Assembly: GCA_017619615.1 (NCBI GenBank)
Contig: JAFZRY010000032.1
Span: 42,951 to 106,950, forward strand
Direction: 5' to 3'
DNA: 64,000 nucleotides
DNA from: Lachnospiraceae bacterium
GTDB lineage: Bacteria > Bacillota > Clostridia > Lachnospirales > Lachnospiraceae
Shown here: in pieces, positions 17,921-25,796 of the stretch
Position numbering within the stretch: the stretch's first letter is position 1
Layout: every line of letters starts with the position of its first letter
Translations under genes and position numbers: made by a program
The notes under the pieces: generated by a model
What the model saw: only the letters and a program-made list of their open reading frames with translations
Told to the model about the DNA's origin: nothing
Databases searched by the model: none

Positions 17921-20130
17921 GGCGTATCATCTCCTTGCGTATCAGTATGTTCCGTCGGTTCGTTTGTGTTCAGCACCGGTTTCCGTTCCGTTTCCTGTTT
18001 CTTTTTGATCCGCTCGATCTCGTCCTGGATCAGACTGCCGAAGCTCTTTTCATCCAGCTCCAGGCTCTGCCGCGCGGCCTCGGACTTGTCTGCGAAAGCA
18101 TCGAAGATGGCCTGTTTTTCCGCCAGCAGGTCGGTGATCCGCTCGTCGATGGTCTCATCGCAGAGCAGGCGGAAGACCAGGACGTTCCGGGTCTGGCCCA
18201 TGCGGTAGGCGCGTGAGATGGCCTGGTTTTCCGTGGACGGCTTGAACTGCGGCTCGCAGATGATGACGACGCTCGCAGCCTGGATATTCAGCCCCGTGCC
18301 GCCGGACTGGATCTGCGCGGCCAGCACGGTACCTGCCGGCGCTTTCTCGAATTCGTCCAGGATCTCCTGGCGCCGCGCGGGGGGCACGGAGCCGTTGATG
18401 GGCTGCAGGCAGCGGTCGCCCAGCAGTTCTGTGATGCGCCGCAGCGTCTCCAGGAAGAAGGAGAAGACGATGATCTTCCGCCCGTCCTCCGCCGCCTCGT
18501 CGATCAGTTCCCGCATGCGCCGCGCCTTGGACGAATGCGCCGGGTCCGGCGCGGTCCAGGAGACCCGCCGCGCCTGCGCGTAGCGGCCTTCCAGCACGTC
18601 GGCCTCGTACACTGCTTCCTCCGCCGGTTCCAGGTCGCACCATTCCCTGCTCTCGATCATTTCCGGCAGTTCGGCCAGCACGTCCTCGCGCTTCCGCCGG
18701 TAATACACCGGGGCGACCTTCAGCCGGAACTGCGGCGCGGACGCCATGTATTCCATCCCGCTCACCTGCTCCGCCACCGCGGGGTTCAGCAGGCGGATCA
18801 GCGCGACCATCTCGTCCACGCGGTTTTCCAGCGCCGTGCCGGTCATGAACAGCAGGCGGTCCGCGGCCTCGCTCAGCCGCTTCACGTTCTGCGTGCGGCG
18901 CGCCGCCGGGTTCTTGATGTAATGCGCTTCGTCCGCCACCAGCAGGCCGAGGCGGAAGCCCTCGGGCAGCAGCAGATGGCCGGTCGTCTCATAGGTCGTG
19001 ACCGCCGCGCCGCCGCTCTTCAGCCAGCTCCGGAGCGCTTCTTTGCGCCCCTCGCCGTGGATGCGGGTGACGGACAGCCGGCTCTTGCTCTGGATCTCGC
19101 GGACCCAGTTCGTGAGCACGCTGGCGGGGCAGACCACCAGAAAATGCGTCGCGCCGGTGTTCCGCAGGGAGACCATGGCCGCGATGGCCTGCACGGTCTT
19201 GCCCAGGCCCATCTCATCGCCCAGCAGCACACGCTCCTGGTGCAGGATGTATTTGACGCCCCATTCCTGATAGCGGCGCAGCTCGCAGAGCAGGCCGTCC
19301 GGGAAGCATTCCTCCTCGCTGATCTCCCGCGCGAGGTCCTCGGGCAGGCCGTAGACCGCATCGCTGCCGCCTATAAGGCCGGGGCAGATCTCTTCTAAAA
19401 TGTTGAAAAAGCGGATGCTGTTCTGTTCAAAGTCCGCCCACGCGGCTTCGTCCGTCGTGTTCCGCAGGATGGCGGCGATCTTATCGTACGAGCCGCGCAC
19501 GCCGCTGCCGTACGCGCCGCGGGACAGCTCCGTCAGCCGCCCGTACGCGCGCTCAGCCCGCTCCCGCTTCCCGCTGCCCGTGAACAGCCAGCCGATGCTT
19601 TTTGTGGCCGGCTCCAGGTCCGTGAGCAGCCCGGGCACTTCCTTCTCCGCCGCGGAAAAATGCGTGCACGCGTCCGTATATGGCCGGATCTGGCGGTACG
19701 CAGACAGCTGGCGGACCAGCGCCGAAGCGGACGGCGTCTTCTGATCGGTGCTCAGGCGGATCCGCACGGTCTCCGCGGTGTGGTCAGCCATTTCCTGCGC
19801 GATCCGTTTGATGGTCCGCGCCCCTTCGGGACTGATCCCGTTCACGGACGCGAGCTCCGCCGCGGAGGCCGTGAACACCTGCGCGATGTTCTCGAACCCC
19901 GCTTCCCGCAGCGCCCGGACCCGCAGGCCCAGTTTGTCGCGGTTCAGTTCCTCCACGGGGACCGTGCGCAGGATCTCCAGCGCCTCCGCCGTCTGCAGCG
20001 CCTTCGCCGCGGCGGCGATCGCCTCCCGCTCCTTGCCCGGCAGGTCCAGGACCTGGCACAGCTTCGCCTGCAGGGATCTGTGCTCCTGAATCAGTTTTCT
20101 GGCGTCCTGCGCGGAAAATGTCCTGGCCAT
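17917..20130 (-). CDS. SNF2-family DNA-dependent ATPase (helicase superfamily 2)
   Basis: A 737-aa protein with both helicase lobes. Walker A is DEMGLGKT at 305-312, the DEAH box at 400-403 (VADEAHYIKNP), and the C-terminal lobe carries QSGGTGLNIQ and the arginine-finger motif ISRAYRMGQ. The first 280 residues include a helix-hairpin-helix-like stretch (VFTASAAELASVNGISPEG), consistent with DNA binding. Proteins of this kind remodel protein-DNA complexes; the exact role is unknown. The ATG at 20130 is preferred because GGGAGG lies 5 nt upstream; an in-frame ATG 21 nt earlier has no such site. The gene is divergent from 20238 and overlaps its downstream partner by 4 nt. Confidence 0.88.
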   Translation of the reverse strand: MARTFSAQDARKLIQEHRSLQAKLCQVLDLPGKEREAIAAAAKALQTAEALEILRTVPVEELNRDKLGLRVRALREAGFENIAQVFTASAAELASVNGISPEGARTIKRIAQEMADHTAETVRIRLSTDQKTPSASALVRQLSAYRQIRPYTDACTHFSAAEKEVPGLLTDLEPATKSIGWLFTGSGKRERAERAYGRLTELSRGAYGSGVRGSYDKIAAILRNTTDEAAWADFEQNSIRFFNILEEICPGLIGGSDAVYGLPEDLAREISEEECFPDGLLCELRRYQEWGVKYILHQERVLLGDEMGLGKTVQAIAAMVSLRNTGATHFLVVCPASVLTNWVREIQSKSRLSVTRIHGEGRKEALRSWLKSGGAAVTTYETTGHLLLPEGFRLGLLVADEAHYIKNPAARRTQNVKRLSEAADRLLFMTGTALENRVDEMVALIRLLNPAVAEQVSGMEYMASAPQFRLKVAPVYYRRKREDVLAELPEMIESREWCDLEPAEEAVYEADVLEGRYAQARRVSWTAPDPAHSSKARRMRELIDEAAEDGRKIIVFSFFLETLRRITELLGDRCLQPINGSVPPARRQEILDEFEKAPAGTVLAAQIQSGGTGLNIQAASVVIICEPQFKPSTENQAISRAYRMGQTRNVLVFRLLCDETIDERITDLLAEKQAIFDAFADKSEAARQSLELDEKSFGSLIQDEIERIKKKQETERKPVLNTNEPTEHTDTQGDDTP

Positions 20131-20181
20131 ACCGTCCTCCCGGGTCTTCATTCCCTACCAGTATACCAGTCCGCCTGCCGG

Positions 20182-20210
20182 TTGACAAGCGCCCCTTCCG
20201 GCACTATGAT
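20182..20210 (+). promoter_or_regulatory. Near-consensus sigma-70 promoter for the gene at 20238
   Basis: TTGACA (20182-20187), a 17-nt spacer and TATGAT (20205-20210). The -35 box is perfect and the -10 has one mismatch. The predicted start is near 20217, giving a leader of about 20 nt with a GGAGG ribosome binding site. Confidence 0.75.
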
Positions 20211-20237
20211 AATGGCATCGGTCAACCGGAGGCAGCA

Positions 20238-21578
20238 ATGGATTATCAGAGCAATACCGAATATGTTTTTATTCCGTTTTCTTACAACGACGAGCGCGTT
20301 TTTCTTCCTTTGGTCCGTAAAGTGGAGGACAGCGGGCTGTGGGATCCCGTTCAGGACAAGTTCGCCTATCTGCTGAAATATGTAGCGAACAAGATGGACA
20401 GCAATAACAGGGAAAACTGTCAGTGCTTTCATTTTATACTGAAAGACTCCAGCCGGGAACGCTGCGGCCTGGGCGGTGCCGAAGACTGGTTTTTGACGGA
20501 AAGAAAGCACAGCTTCGGAGGGAACAAAGAAAGGATCCGCTTTCAGATCATGGGGACCCAGCTGTTCTGCTTCAGTTCGACGGTAGGGATCCTGGCTTTT
20601 CAGCTCCGTATGGAACGGGACGATCCTTTCTGGATATCCCACGCGCTGTATCATCTCAAAAAAGTCTCCCGGGCTTACGTGTTTCAGGAAAGTCTCGGCG
20701 GGGAGGCAAGAACGACCCTGACCGAAATGGCCGGCAGGATCCTGAAAGAGTATGAAACCGCCAGCCCGGTCGAACTGTTTTATTTTGCCGACCCCATACA
20801 GGCCAGAGCTAATGTGCTGACTTTCCTGGAAGTGCATTCGCAGGAGGATTACCGCAAAGAACTGTTCTATCTGCGGCACTGCTACGGCGAAAGATTTCCC
20901 TACTTTGAAGACAGAAAGGCGGAAGAAAAGGAGATCGCCAATTATACCACCAACGTGACCTGGGGCGTGACTTCGGAAGCGCTGGTGGCGCTGGCCTGTC
21001 CGGACAACGGGCAGGAGGACTTTGTCCGGAAACGGTTTTATAACAATTTCAACACGGAATACCTGTTTATGTATGTGCTGCTCCTGCATCAGAAGTTTGT
21101 CCTCTATCTGTTCCTGACCCGGATCGATATGAAGACCTGTGACAATCTGGAGTCGCTGGAAAAATACCGCAGGGAACTTTACGCATTTGAGACGAATTTC
21201 GTTTTCTCCCGCGTCACGGAAGTCCCGCAGTACAGAGATCTGTATGATAAAGTGGTGGAAGCCTTTGCTCTGGACAAAATGTATCAGGACGTGCGCGAAC
21301 CGCTGGTCTCCCTGCGGGAACTCCGCCGGGAGGCGGTGGAAAAAGAGCGGGATAAAAGAGAGGACAAGGTCAATAAAGCGCTGCTGCTGCTTTCCATTCT
21401 GAGTGTTTTCTCCGCGCTGACGGACAGTTACCATGCAGCGGAAGAGATATGCGGCCTTCTGCATGTGGATAATGCGGTGCGCGCCGTACAGGTAGTAGTT
21501 ATTCTGGCCATCTTTGTTGTCGGATTCTTCGTTCTGAAAAATCTGGTGGGAAATAAAAAGGAAAACAGTGAGGAGTGA
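20238..21578 (+). CDS. Unknown protein with a large soluble domain and two C-terminal membrane segments
   Basis: A 446-aa protein beginning MDYQSNTEYVFIPFSYND. About 340 residues are soluble and rich in aromatic residues. They are followed by a charged, probably helical stretch (RELRREAVEKERDKRED) and two hydrophobic segments: about 381-394 (LLLLSILSVFSAL) and 417-434 (AVQVVVILAIFVVGFFVL), with a short charged tail. This layout recalls CorA-like transporters, but their GMN motif is absent, so the likeness may be only topological. The ATG has CCGGAGG 6 nt upstream; an in-frame upstream extension to 20118 lies in the promoter and is rejected. It overlaps the metallopeptidase gene by 1 nt. Confidence 0.75.
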   Translation: MDYQSNTEYVFIPFSYNDERVFLPLVRKVEDSGLWDPVQDKFAYLLKYVANKMDSNNRENCQCFHFILKDSSRERCGLGGAEDWFLTERKHSFGGNKERIRFQIMGTQLFCFSSTVGILAFQLRMERDDPFWISHALYHLKKVSRAYVFQESLGGEARTTLTEMAGRILKEYETASPVELFYFADPIQARANVLTFLEVHSQEDYRKELFYLRHCYGERFPYFEDRKAEEKEIANYTTNVTWGVTSEALVALACPDNGQEDFVRKRFYNNFNTEYLFMYVLLLHQKFVLYLFLTRIDMKTCDNLESLEKYRRELYAFETNFVFSRVTEVPQYRDLYDKVVEAFALDKMYQDVREPLVSLRELRREAVEKERDKREDKVNKALLLLSILSVFSALTDSYHAAEEICGLLHVDNAVRAVQVVVILAIFVVGFFVLKNLVGNKKENSEE

Positions 21579-22147
21579 TGGGCAGCGGGATCGATTATGA
21601 GATCGTCCGCAGCAGCCGCCGGACGATGTGCGTGCAGATCAAGGGCGGCCGCGTCATCGTGCGGGCCCCGCTCAGGGCTTCTGAAAGGAGCATCCGCAAA
21701 TTCGTGCAGGAGCACGAAAGCTGGATCCGGACGCATCTGGAAAGGCTTCAGGCCCGCGAGGAACAGTTGGGAGCGCCGCAGCCGCTGACGCCGGACGAGA
21801 TCCGGATCCTGCAGGAGAAGGCCCGGATCATCATCCCGATGCGCGTGGCCTTCTATGCGCCGCGCGTCGGCGTGACCTACGGCCGCATCACGATCCGCTG
21901 CCAGAAGACCCGCTGGGGCAGCTGCAGCAGCGCCGGGAACCTGAACTTCAACTGGCTCCTGATGCTTGCCCCGATGCAGGTCCTGGACAGCGTCGTGGTC
22001 CACGAGCTCTGCCACCGCCTGGAGCCCAACCATTCCGCCCGCTTCTATGCGCACGTGCTCCGCGTTTTTCCGGAATACCGCGAATGGAATAAATGGCTCA
22101 AACAAAACGGCTCATACCTGATGGCCCGGGTCCCGGGCCGGGAGTGA
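21578..22147 (+). CDS. YgjP-type (M48-like, DUF45) zinc metallopeptidase
   Basis: A 189-aa protein of the YgjP/SprT-like metal-dependent hydrolase family. The zinc motif HELCH is at 142-146 (VVHELCHRLEPNH), with a further His at 152, and the family signature TRWGSCSS is at 111-118. There is no signal peptide. The physiological substrate of this family is not firmly established. The ATG overlaps the stop of the preceding gene (TGATG); a GTG codon 3 nt upstream is an alternative start. AGGAG lies immediately before. Confidence 0.88.
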   Translation: MGSGIDYEIVRSSRRTMCVQIKGGRVIVRAPLRASERSIRKFVQEHESWIRTHLERLQAREEQLGAPQPLTPDEIRILQEKARIIIPMRVAFYAPRVGVTYGRITIRCQKTRWGSCSSAGNLNFNWLLMLAPMQVLDSVVVHELCHRLEPNHSARFYAHVLRVFPEYREWNKWLKQNGSYLMARVPGRE

Positions 22148-22176
22148 AGATACAGTAACAGAAAGGAAATATCGTT

Positions 22177-22674
22177 ATGAAAACTTTGATCGTTTATTAC
22201 TCGCTGGAAGGCAATACCGCTTACATCGCGGACAAACTGGCCGCCCGCTTGGGCGCGGACACGCTGCGCCTGGTGCCGAAGAAAGCGTATAAAACCAAGG
22301 GCCTGTCCAAGTTTTTCTGGGGCGGCCGGAGCGCCCTCATGGCCGAGCAGCCGGAGCTGGAGCCCTACGAAGCGGACCCCGCCGCCTACGAACAGATCAT
22401 CTTCGGCTTCCCCGTCTGGGCCAGCCGCCTGACGCCTCCCCTCCGCACCTTCATCTCCGAGAACCAGCGCGCCTTAAAGGCCGTGACTCACATCTCCGCC
22501 TTCGCCTGCCAAAGCGGCATGGGCGGCGAAAAAGCCCTGCAGAACCTCGCGGACTGCCTCGGGATCCCGGCGCTCGAAAACAAAGCGATCTTCATAGACC
22601 CGCTCAAACGCGAGAAGGAAGCCAACGAGGCGAAATTTGAAGACTTCTGTAAAATGCTGGAGTTTGAGCGCTGA
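22177..22674 (+). CDS. Flavodoxin-family protein
   Basis: A 165-aa protein with a flavodoxin fold: an N-terminal beta strand and phosphate loop (IVYYSLEGNTAYIADKL), a mid-protein FGFPVWASRLTPP loop expected to flank the FMN ring, and a C-terminal FACQSGMGGEKAL segment. It would bind FMN and carry electrons, or act as a small NADPH-type reductase. It is slightly longer than short-chain flavodoxins (about 140 aa) and closer to flavodoxin_4-type proteins. A GAAAGGA ribosome binding site is present. Confidence 0.88.
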   Translation: MKTLIVYYSLEGNTAYIADKLAARLGADTLRLVPKKAYKTKGLSKFFWGGRSALMAEQPELEPYEADPAAYEQIIFGFPVWASRLTPPLRTFISENQRALKAVTHISAFACQSGMGGEKALQNLADCLGIPALENKAIFIDPLKREKEANEAKFEDFCKMLEFER

Positions 22675-22678
22675 CACA

Positions 22679-22711
22679 GGTGGGTTACGGGGACGGTTCT
22701 CATAACCCACC
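22679..22711. repeat. Palindrome carrying a GGGACGGTTC core (family B variant)
   Basis: GGTGGGTTA (22679-22687) is inverted exactly as TAACCCACC (22703-22711). The loop between them contains GGGGACGGTTCTC, the same core as the paired repeats at 17376, 30279 and 33756 but with different outer arms. Confidence 0.7.
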
Positions 22712-22728
22712 TTCCGCCTGCCATCTAA

Positions 22729-22770
22729 AAAAGGACCTGTGAGAATTGATCTGTTCTCACAAGTCCTTTT
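22729..22770. terminator. Bidirectional terminator between flavodoxin and hydroxyacid dehydrogenase genes
   Basis: AAAAGGACCTGTGAGAA (22729-22745) pairs with TTCTCACAAGTCCTTTT (22754-22770), a 17-bp stem with one mismatch and an 8-nt loop. A-runs on one side and T-runs on the other let it act in both directions for the two converging genes. Confidence 0.85.
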
Positions 22771-22787
22771 CAATTGCCTGTTTTTTT

Positions 22788-23744
22788 TCAGTTGTTTCCT
22801 TCCCCGGCCGCCGCCCGGAAATGCAGCGCTTCGTCGCATTTCTCAAAGATGAAGCGGCTCAGTTTGGAGACGGCGTCTTTCGTCTGCCCGCCGGAATGCG
22901 GGGAGACAATGAAGCGGTCGCAGCCGATGAGGGGAGAGGAGAGCGAGGCCCGCTGGCCCTCCAGTTCCTGCTCCATCACGTCCGTTGCATAGCCGCCCAG
23001 CTGGCCGGAGATCAGCGCCGCGTACATGTCCTGCTCCACGACGATCCCGCCGCGGCTCATGTTGATCACGAACGCGCCGATCTTCATCTTGACGATCTCC
23101 TGCGCGGAGATCAGGCCCCGGGTCTCGTCCGTGAGCGGTGCGTGGATCGTGATAAAGTCGGAGTTCCGCAGGATCCCGTCCAGGTCCGTCCCGACGGCGC
23201 CGCGCTGCTCGAAATACTCCGCGGACCGCCCGTGCGGATTGTACGCCAGCACCTGCATCCCGAACACCCGGCACAATTCGCCGACGCGCTGGCCGATGGT
23301 GCCGAAACCGATGATGCCCACCGTCTTGCCGTACAGTTCGGTCCCCAGATACTTATATTTGTTCCACTGGCGCCGCTCCTGTACTTCGGCATTGGACTGG
23401 ATCGTGCTGCGCGCCAGCTCCAGCATTTTGCAGATCGTCAACTCCGCGACGCCGTTGGCGTTCATGCCCGGCGCGTTCTGCACGATGATGCCCCGCTGCT
23501 TCGCGGCTTCCAGATCGATGTGATTCATCCCCGTGGAGCAGACGCCGATGAACCGCAGGTTTTTGGCTGCCGCCAGCACTTCTTCATCGATCTCCGGGTC
23601 CACGCGCATGATTAGCACTTCGTACGGCTCGATGATCTTGAGGAGCGTCTGCCGCGTCGGCAGCATCATCAGATCCACTTCCATGTACTTCCGGAATTCG
23701 CGGAAAACATCCTCGTCAATGTAATCGATCACAAGACATTTCAT
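22788..23744 (-). CDS. D-2-hydroxyacid dehydrogenase (phosphoglycerate-dehydrogenase-like)
   Basis: A 318-aa NAD-dependent dehydrogenase. The dinucleotide-binding motif GFGTIG is at 146-151, the substrate-binding Arg lies in NMSRGGIV, and the catalytic His is His283 in SPHSGGQT. It lacks the ACT domain of full-length SerA, so it fits a short SerA-like, glyoxylate/hydroxypyruvate or other 2-ketoacid reductase. It lies downstream of the SDR/FAH/aminotransferase set on the same strand, but a terminator at 23896 separates them and the 200-nt gap suggests its own promoter. Confidence 0.88.
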   Translation of the reverse strand: MKCLVIDYIDEDVFREFRKYMEVDLMMLPTRQTLLKIIEPYEVLIMRVDPEIDEEVLAAAKNLRFIGVCSTGMNHIDLEAAKQRGIIVQNAPGMNANGVAELTICKMLELARSTIQSNAEVQERRQWNKYKYLGTELYGKTVGIIGFGTIGQRVGELCRVFGMQVLAYNPHGRSAEYFEQRGAVGTDLDGILRNSDFITIHAPLTDETRGLISAQEIVKMKIGAFVINMSRGGIVVEQDMYAALISGQLGGYATDVMEQELEGQRASLSSPLIGCDRFIVSPHSGGQTKDAVSKLSRFIFEKCDEALHFRAAAGEGNN

Positions 23745-23889
23745 AACGGCGCTCCTGTCTCTTGGTTTTGCGGAGCCCTGTGGGCAGGACTCCGCTCCTG
23801 ACCTGTATCATATAGGAGAATGGACGGAAAAGCAAGCGGAAGCCCTGCTGCCGGGGAGTCCGAAAGTCCGTTTTGACCGGAAAAAGATG

Positions 23890-23931
23890 CAAAAAAGAGC
23901 CGGCAGGGGCTTATGCCTTTAAACCGGCTCT
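23890..23931 (-). terminator. Rho-independent terminator of the SDR gene cluster
   Basis: On the minus strand AGAGCCGG and CCGGCTCT (23924-23931 and 23896-23903 in window coordinates) form an 8-bp stem, with a further partly paired GGC/GCC inner stem, followed by TTTTTT. It sits 16 nt after the SDR stop. Confidence 0.8.
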
Positions 23932-23946
23932 ATTATTGTTGTAGGA

Positions 23947-24741
23947 TCAGTACGCCGTGGTCATTGCGCCGTCGCACAGGAAGGCCTGGCCGGTCAGTGA
24001 GCCGTTGGCTTCGCTCATCAGGAAGGCGGCCAGACGGCCGATCTCGTCGACGGTCTGATAGCGCTTCTGCGGGAAGTCCGCGCTGTCGCGCTTCGTGTAT
24101 TCTTCCTCGGTAATGCCTTCTTTTTCCGCGCGGATCGTGTTCAGGTACTTGATGCGGTCGGTGTAGATGCGGCCGGGGCCGATGGTGTTGACCAGGATGT
24201 TGTACGGCGCCAGCTCGCGGGCCAGGGACTTGGACAGGCCGACCACGCCCATGCGGAAGGTGTTGGAGATGATCAGGTTGTCCAGCGCCTGCTTGATGGA
24301 AGAGGAGGTGCTGTTCAGGATACGGCCTTCGCCGCCTTCCTTCATGTAGGGCAGGGCCGCGCGGATCGCGACGATGTAGCTGTGCAGGCACTTTTCGTAG
24401 CCGTCGGCCCAGTCGTCTTCGTTTACGCCTTCAAACTTGCCGGCTTTCGGGCCCGGGCACAGGTTGACCAGGCCGTAGATGCCGCCCAGGTCCTTCGCCG
24501 CGTCGTTGATCAGCTTTACGATACTGTCGGGATCCTTGATGTCGGAGAGGTAGGTGTAAGGCCGGTTGCCGGTCTCTTTTTCGATGAAAGCGACGGCTTC
24601 GTCCAGATCCTTCTTGAACGGCTCAGCCGTGGTCAGGACGACCTTCGCGCCTTCGCGGGCCAGCTCAGTGGCGATGCCGCGGCCGATGCCGGCGGCGGAA
24701 GATAAGCAGACGATGACTTTGTTCTGTAATCCGAGATCCAT
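23947..24741 (-). CDS. SDR-family oxidoreductase with a non-canonical active site
   Basis: A 264-aa Rossmann-fold short-chain dehydrogenase/reductase. The cofactor loop reads SSAAGIGRG near residues 14-22 in place of TGxxxGIG. The Ser of the triad is seen in STSSSIKQ, but the usual YxxxK is not present: the aligned positions read SNTFR before MGVVGLSKSLA. This matches a known atypical SDR subgroup with an SVKxPIxxLxxSNxxR-like pattern. The enzyme may still bind NAD(P), but its catalytic mechanism is unclear. The ATG at 24741 follows AGGAG by 7 nt; an in-frame extension to 24801 is rejected. It is third in a minus-strand set after the aminotransferase and the FAA hydrolase. Confidence 0.83.
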   Translation of the reverse strand: MDLGLQNKVIVCLSSAAGIGRGIATELAREGAKVVLTTAEPFKKDLDEAVAFIEKETGNRPYTYLSDIKDPDSIVKLINDAAKDLGGIYGLVNLCPGPKAGKFEGVNEDDWADGYEKCLHSYIVAIRAALPYMKEGGEGRILNSTSSSIKQALDNLIISNTFRMGVVGLSKSLARELAPYNILVNTIGPGRIYTDRIKYLNTIRAEKEGITEEEYTKRDSADFPQKRYQTVDEIGRLAAFLMSEANGSLTGQAFLCDGAMTTAY

Positions 24742-24814
24742 GGTATTACTCCTTTGAATTGTTTTTGTTGTATTCGGTTTTCCGCACGGCCGCTGTCTCA
24801 ACGGCCCATCATTC

Positions 24815-25729
24815 TCAATGCTTCTTTAAATCCTTCACCGGATTCTTCAGCGGCTCCATCTCGAACCCTTCCGGCCCGAAGATGCGGCATTCCGCCACGT
24901 CGCCGTCCTTGATCTCGAACGCGCGGGGCGTCCCGGTGGAGAGCACGTCGCCGGCGTACCAGCCCTGGATGCTGCTGTGCAGGGAGACCAGGCGGGCAGG
25001 GCGGTGGGTCATGTTGGCGACCACGTTTTTCGCGTAGACTTCGCCGTTGCGGACGCTCTGGACTTCCAGCTTCAGGACGTCCGGGACCTCGTCCGGGGTG
25101 ACCATGGTGGGGCCGAAGGAGAAGAAGGTCGGGAAGTTCTTCACGATGGTGAGGTAGCGGGGGTTGCCGTTCAAGAAATCATTGCCCTTCAGGATGGATT
25201 CCTCGGTCATGTCCAGGATGGTGGTGTAGCCGGCTACGGCGTCCAGCCAGTCTTCCTCGGCCACGTCGCGGCAGTCCTTGCCCAGGATCACGCCCAGTTC
25301 GGCTTCCGCGGTGGTGCGCTGCGCCTCTTTCAGGCGGGGCAGTTCGATGTCGTCGCCGGGGCCGATCAGGGTGTCGGCCATCTTGAAGAAGCTGCCGGGG
25401 AAGCCCTGCGGCGCGGCGGAGCCGATGTCGCCCGCGTGGTCCACATAGTTCAGGCCGATGCCGAAGATCCGCTTGGGATCCCGGTACAGCGGCGCGTACA
25501 CGACCTGATCCTGCGGCACGAGGCCGGGCAGGGTCTCCAGTTCGGCCTTTCCGCCGGCGTTGTACCAGTCGGTCAGGTTCTTGAGCTGGCCGGACTTGAT
25601 GAGCGGCAGCAGCGTTTCTTCCCAGATGGTGCTTTTGGCCTGATTCAGTGCACGGATGGGCAGGATGCCCTTTTCCAGCACGATGCCGGCGAGTTCTTCG
25701 TTGTTGAGTTTGATGGTGGCGAGTCTCAT
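24815..25729 (-). CDS. Fumarylacetoacetate hydrolase (FAH) family protein
   Basis: A 304-aa protein of the FAH/acylpyruvate hydrolase fold, which cleaves C-C bonds in 2,4-diketo acids or dehydrates 2-keto-3-deoxy sugar acids. Seen are GIGLNYVDHAGDIG and the metal-binding acidic residues around AEAELGVILGKD, with FFKMADTLIGPGDDI between. The ATG at 25729 has GGAGC 7 nt upstream; an 18-residue extension has no such site. Together with the SDR and aminotransferase it suggests breakdown of a keto-acid intermediate. FAH-plus-SDR pairs occur in non-phosphorylative deoxysugar pathways, but this assignment is only a guess. Confidence 0.87.
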   Translation of the reverse strand: MRLATIKLNNEELAGIVLEKGILPIRALNQAKSTIWEETLLPLIKSGQLKNLTDWYNAGGKAELETLPGLVPQDQVVYAPLYRDPKRIFGIGLNYVDHAGDIGSAAPQGFPGSFFKMADTLIGPGDDIELPRLKEAQRTTAEAELGVILGKDCRDVAEEDWLDAVAGYTTILDMTEESILKGNDFLNGNPRYLTIVKNFPTFFSFGPTMVTPDEVPDVLKLEVQSVRNGEVYAKNVVANMTHRPARLVSLHSSIQGWYAGDVLSTGTPRAFEIKDGDVAECRIFGPEGFEMEPLKNPVKDLKKH

Positions 25730-25796
25730 GATGACGCTCCTTTTTTTTATTATATTCGGACGGGCCGGACGGCCCGCGGACACAGGCGTTTCGCCC

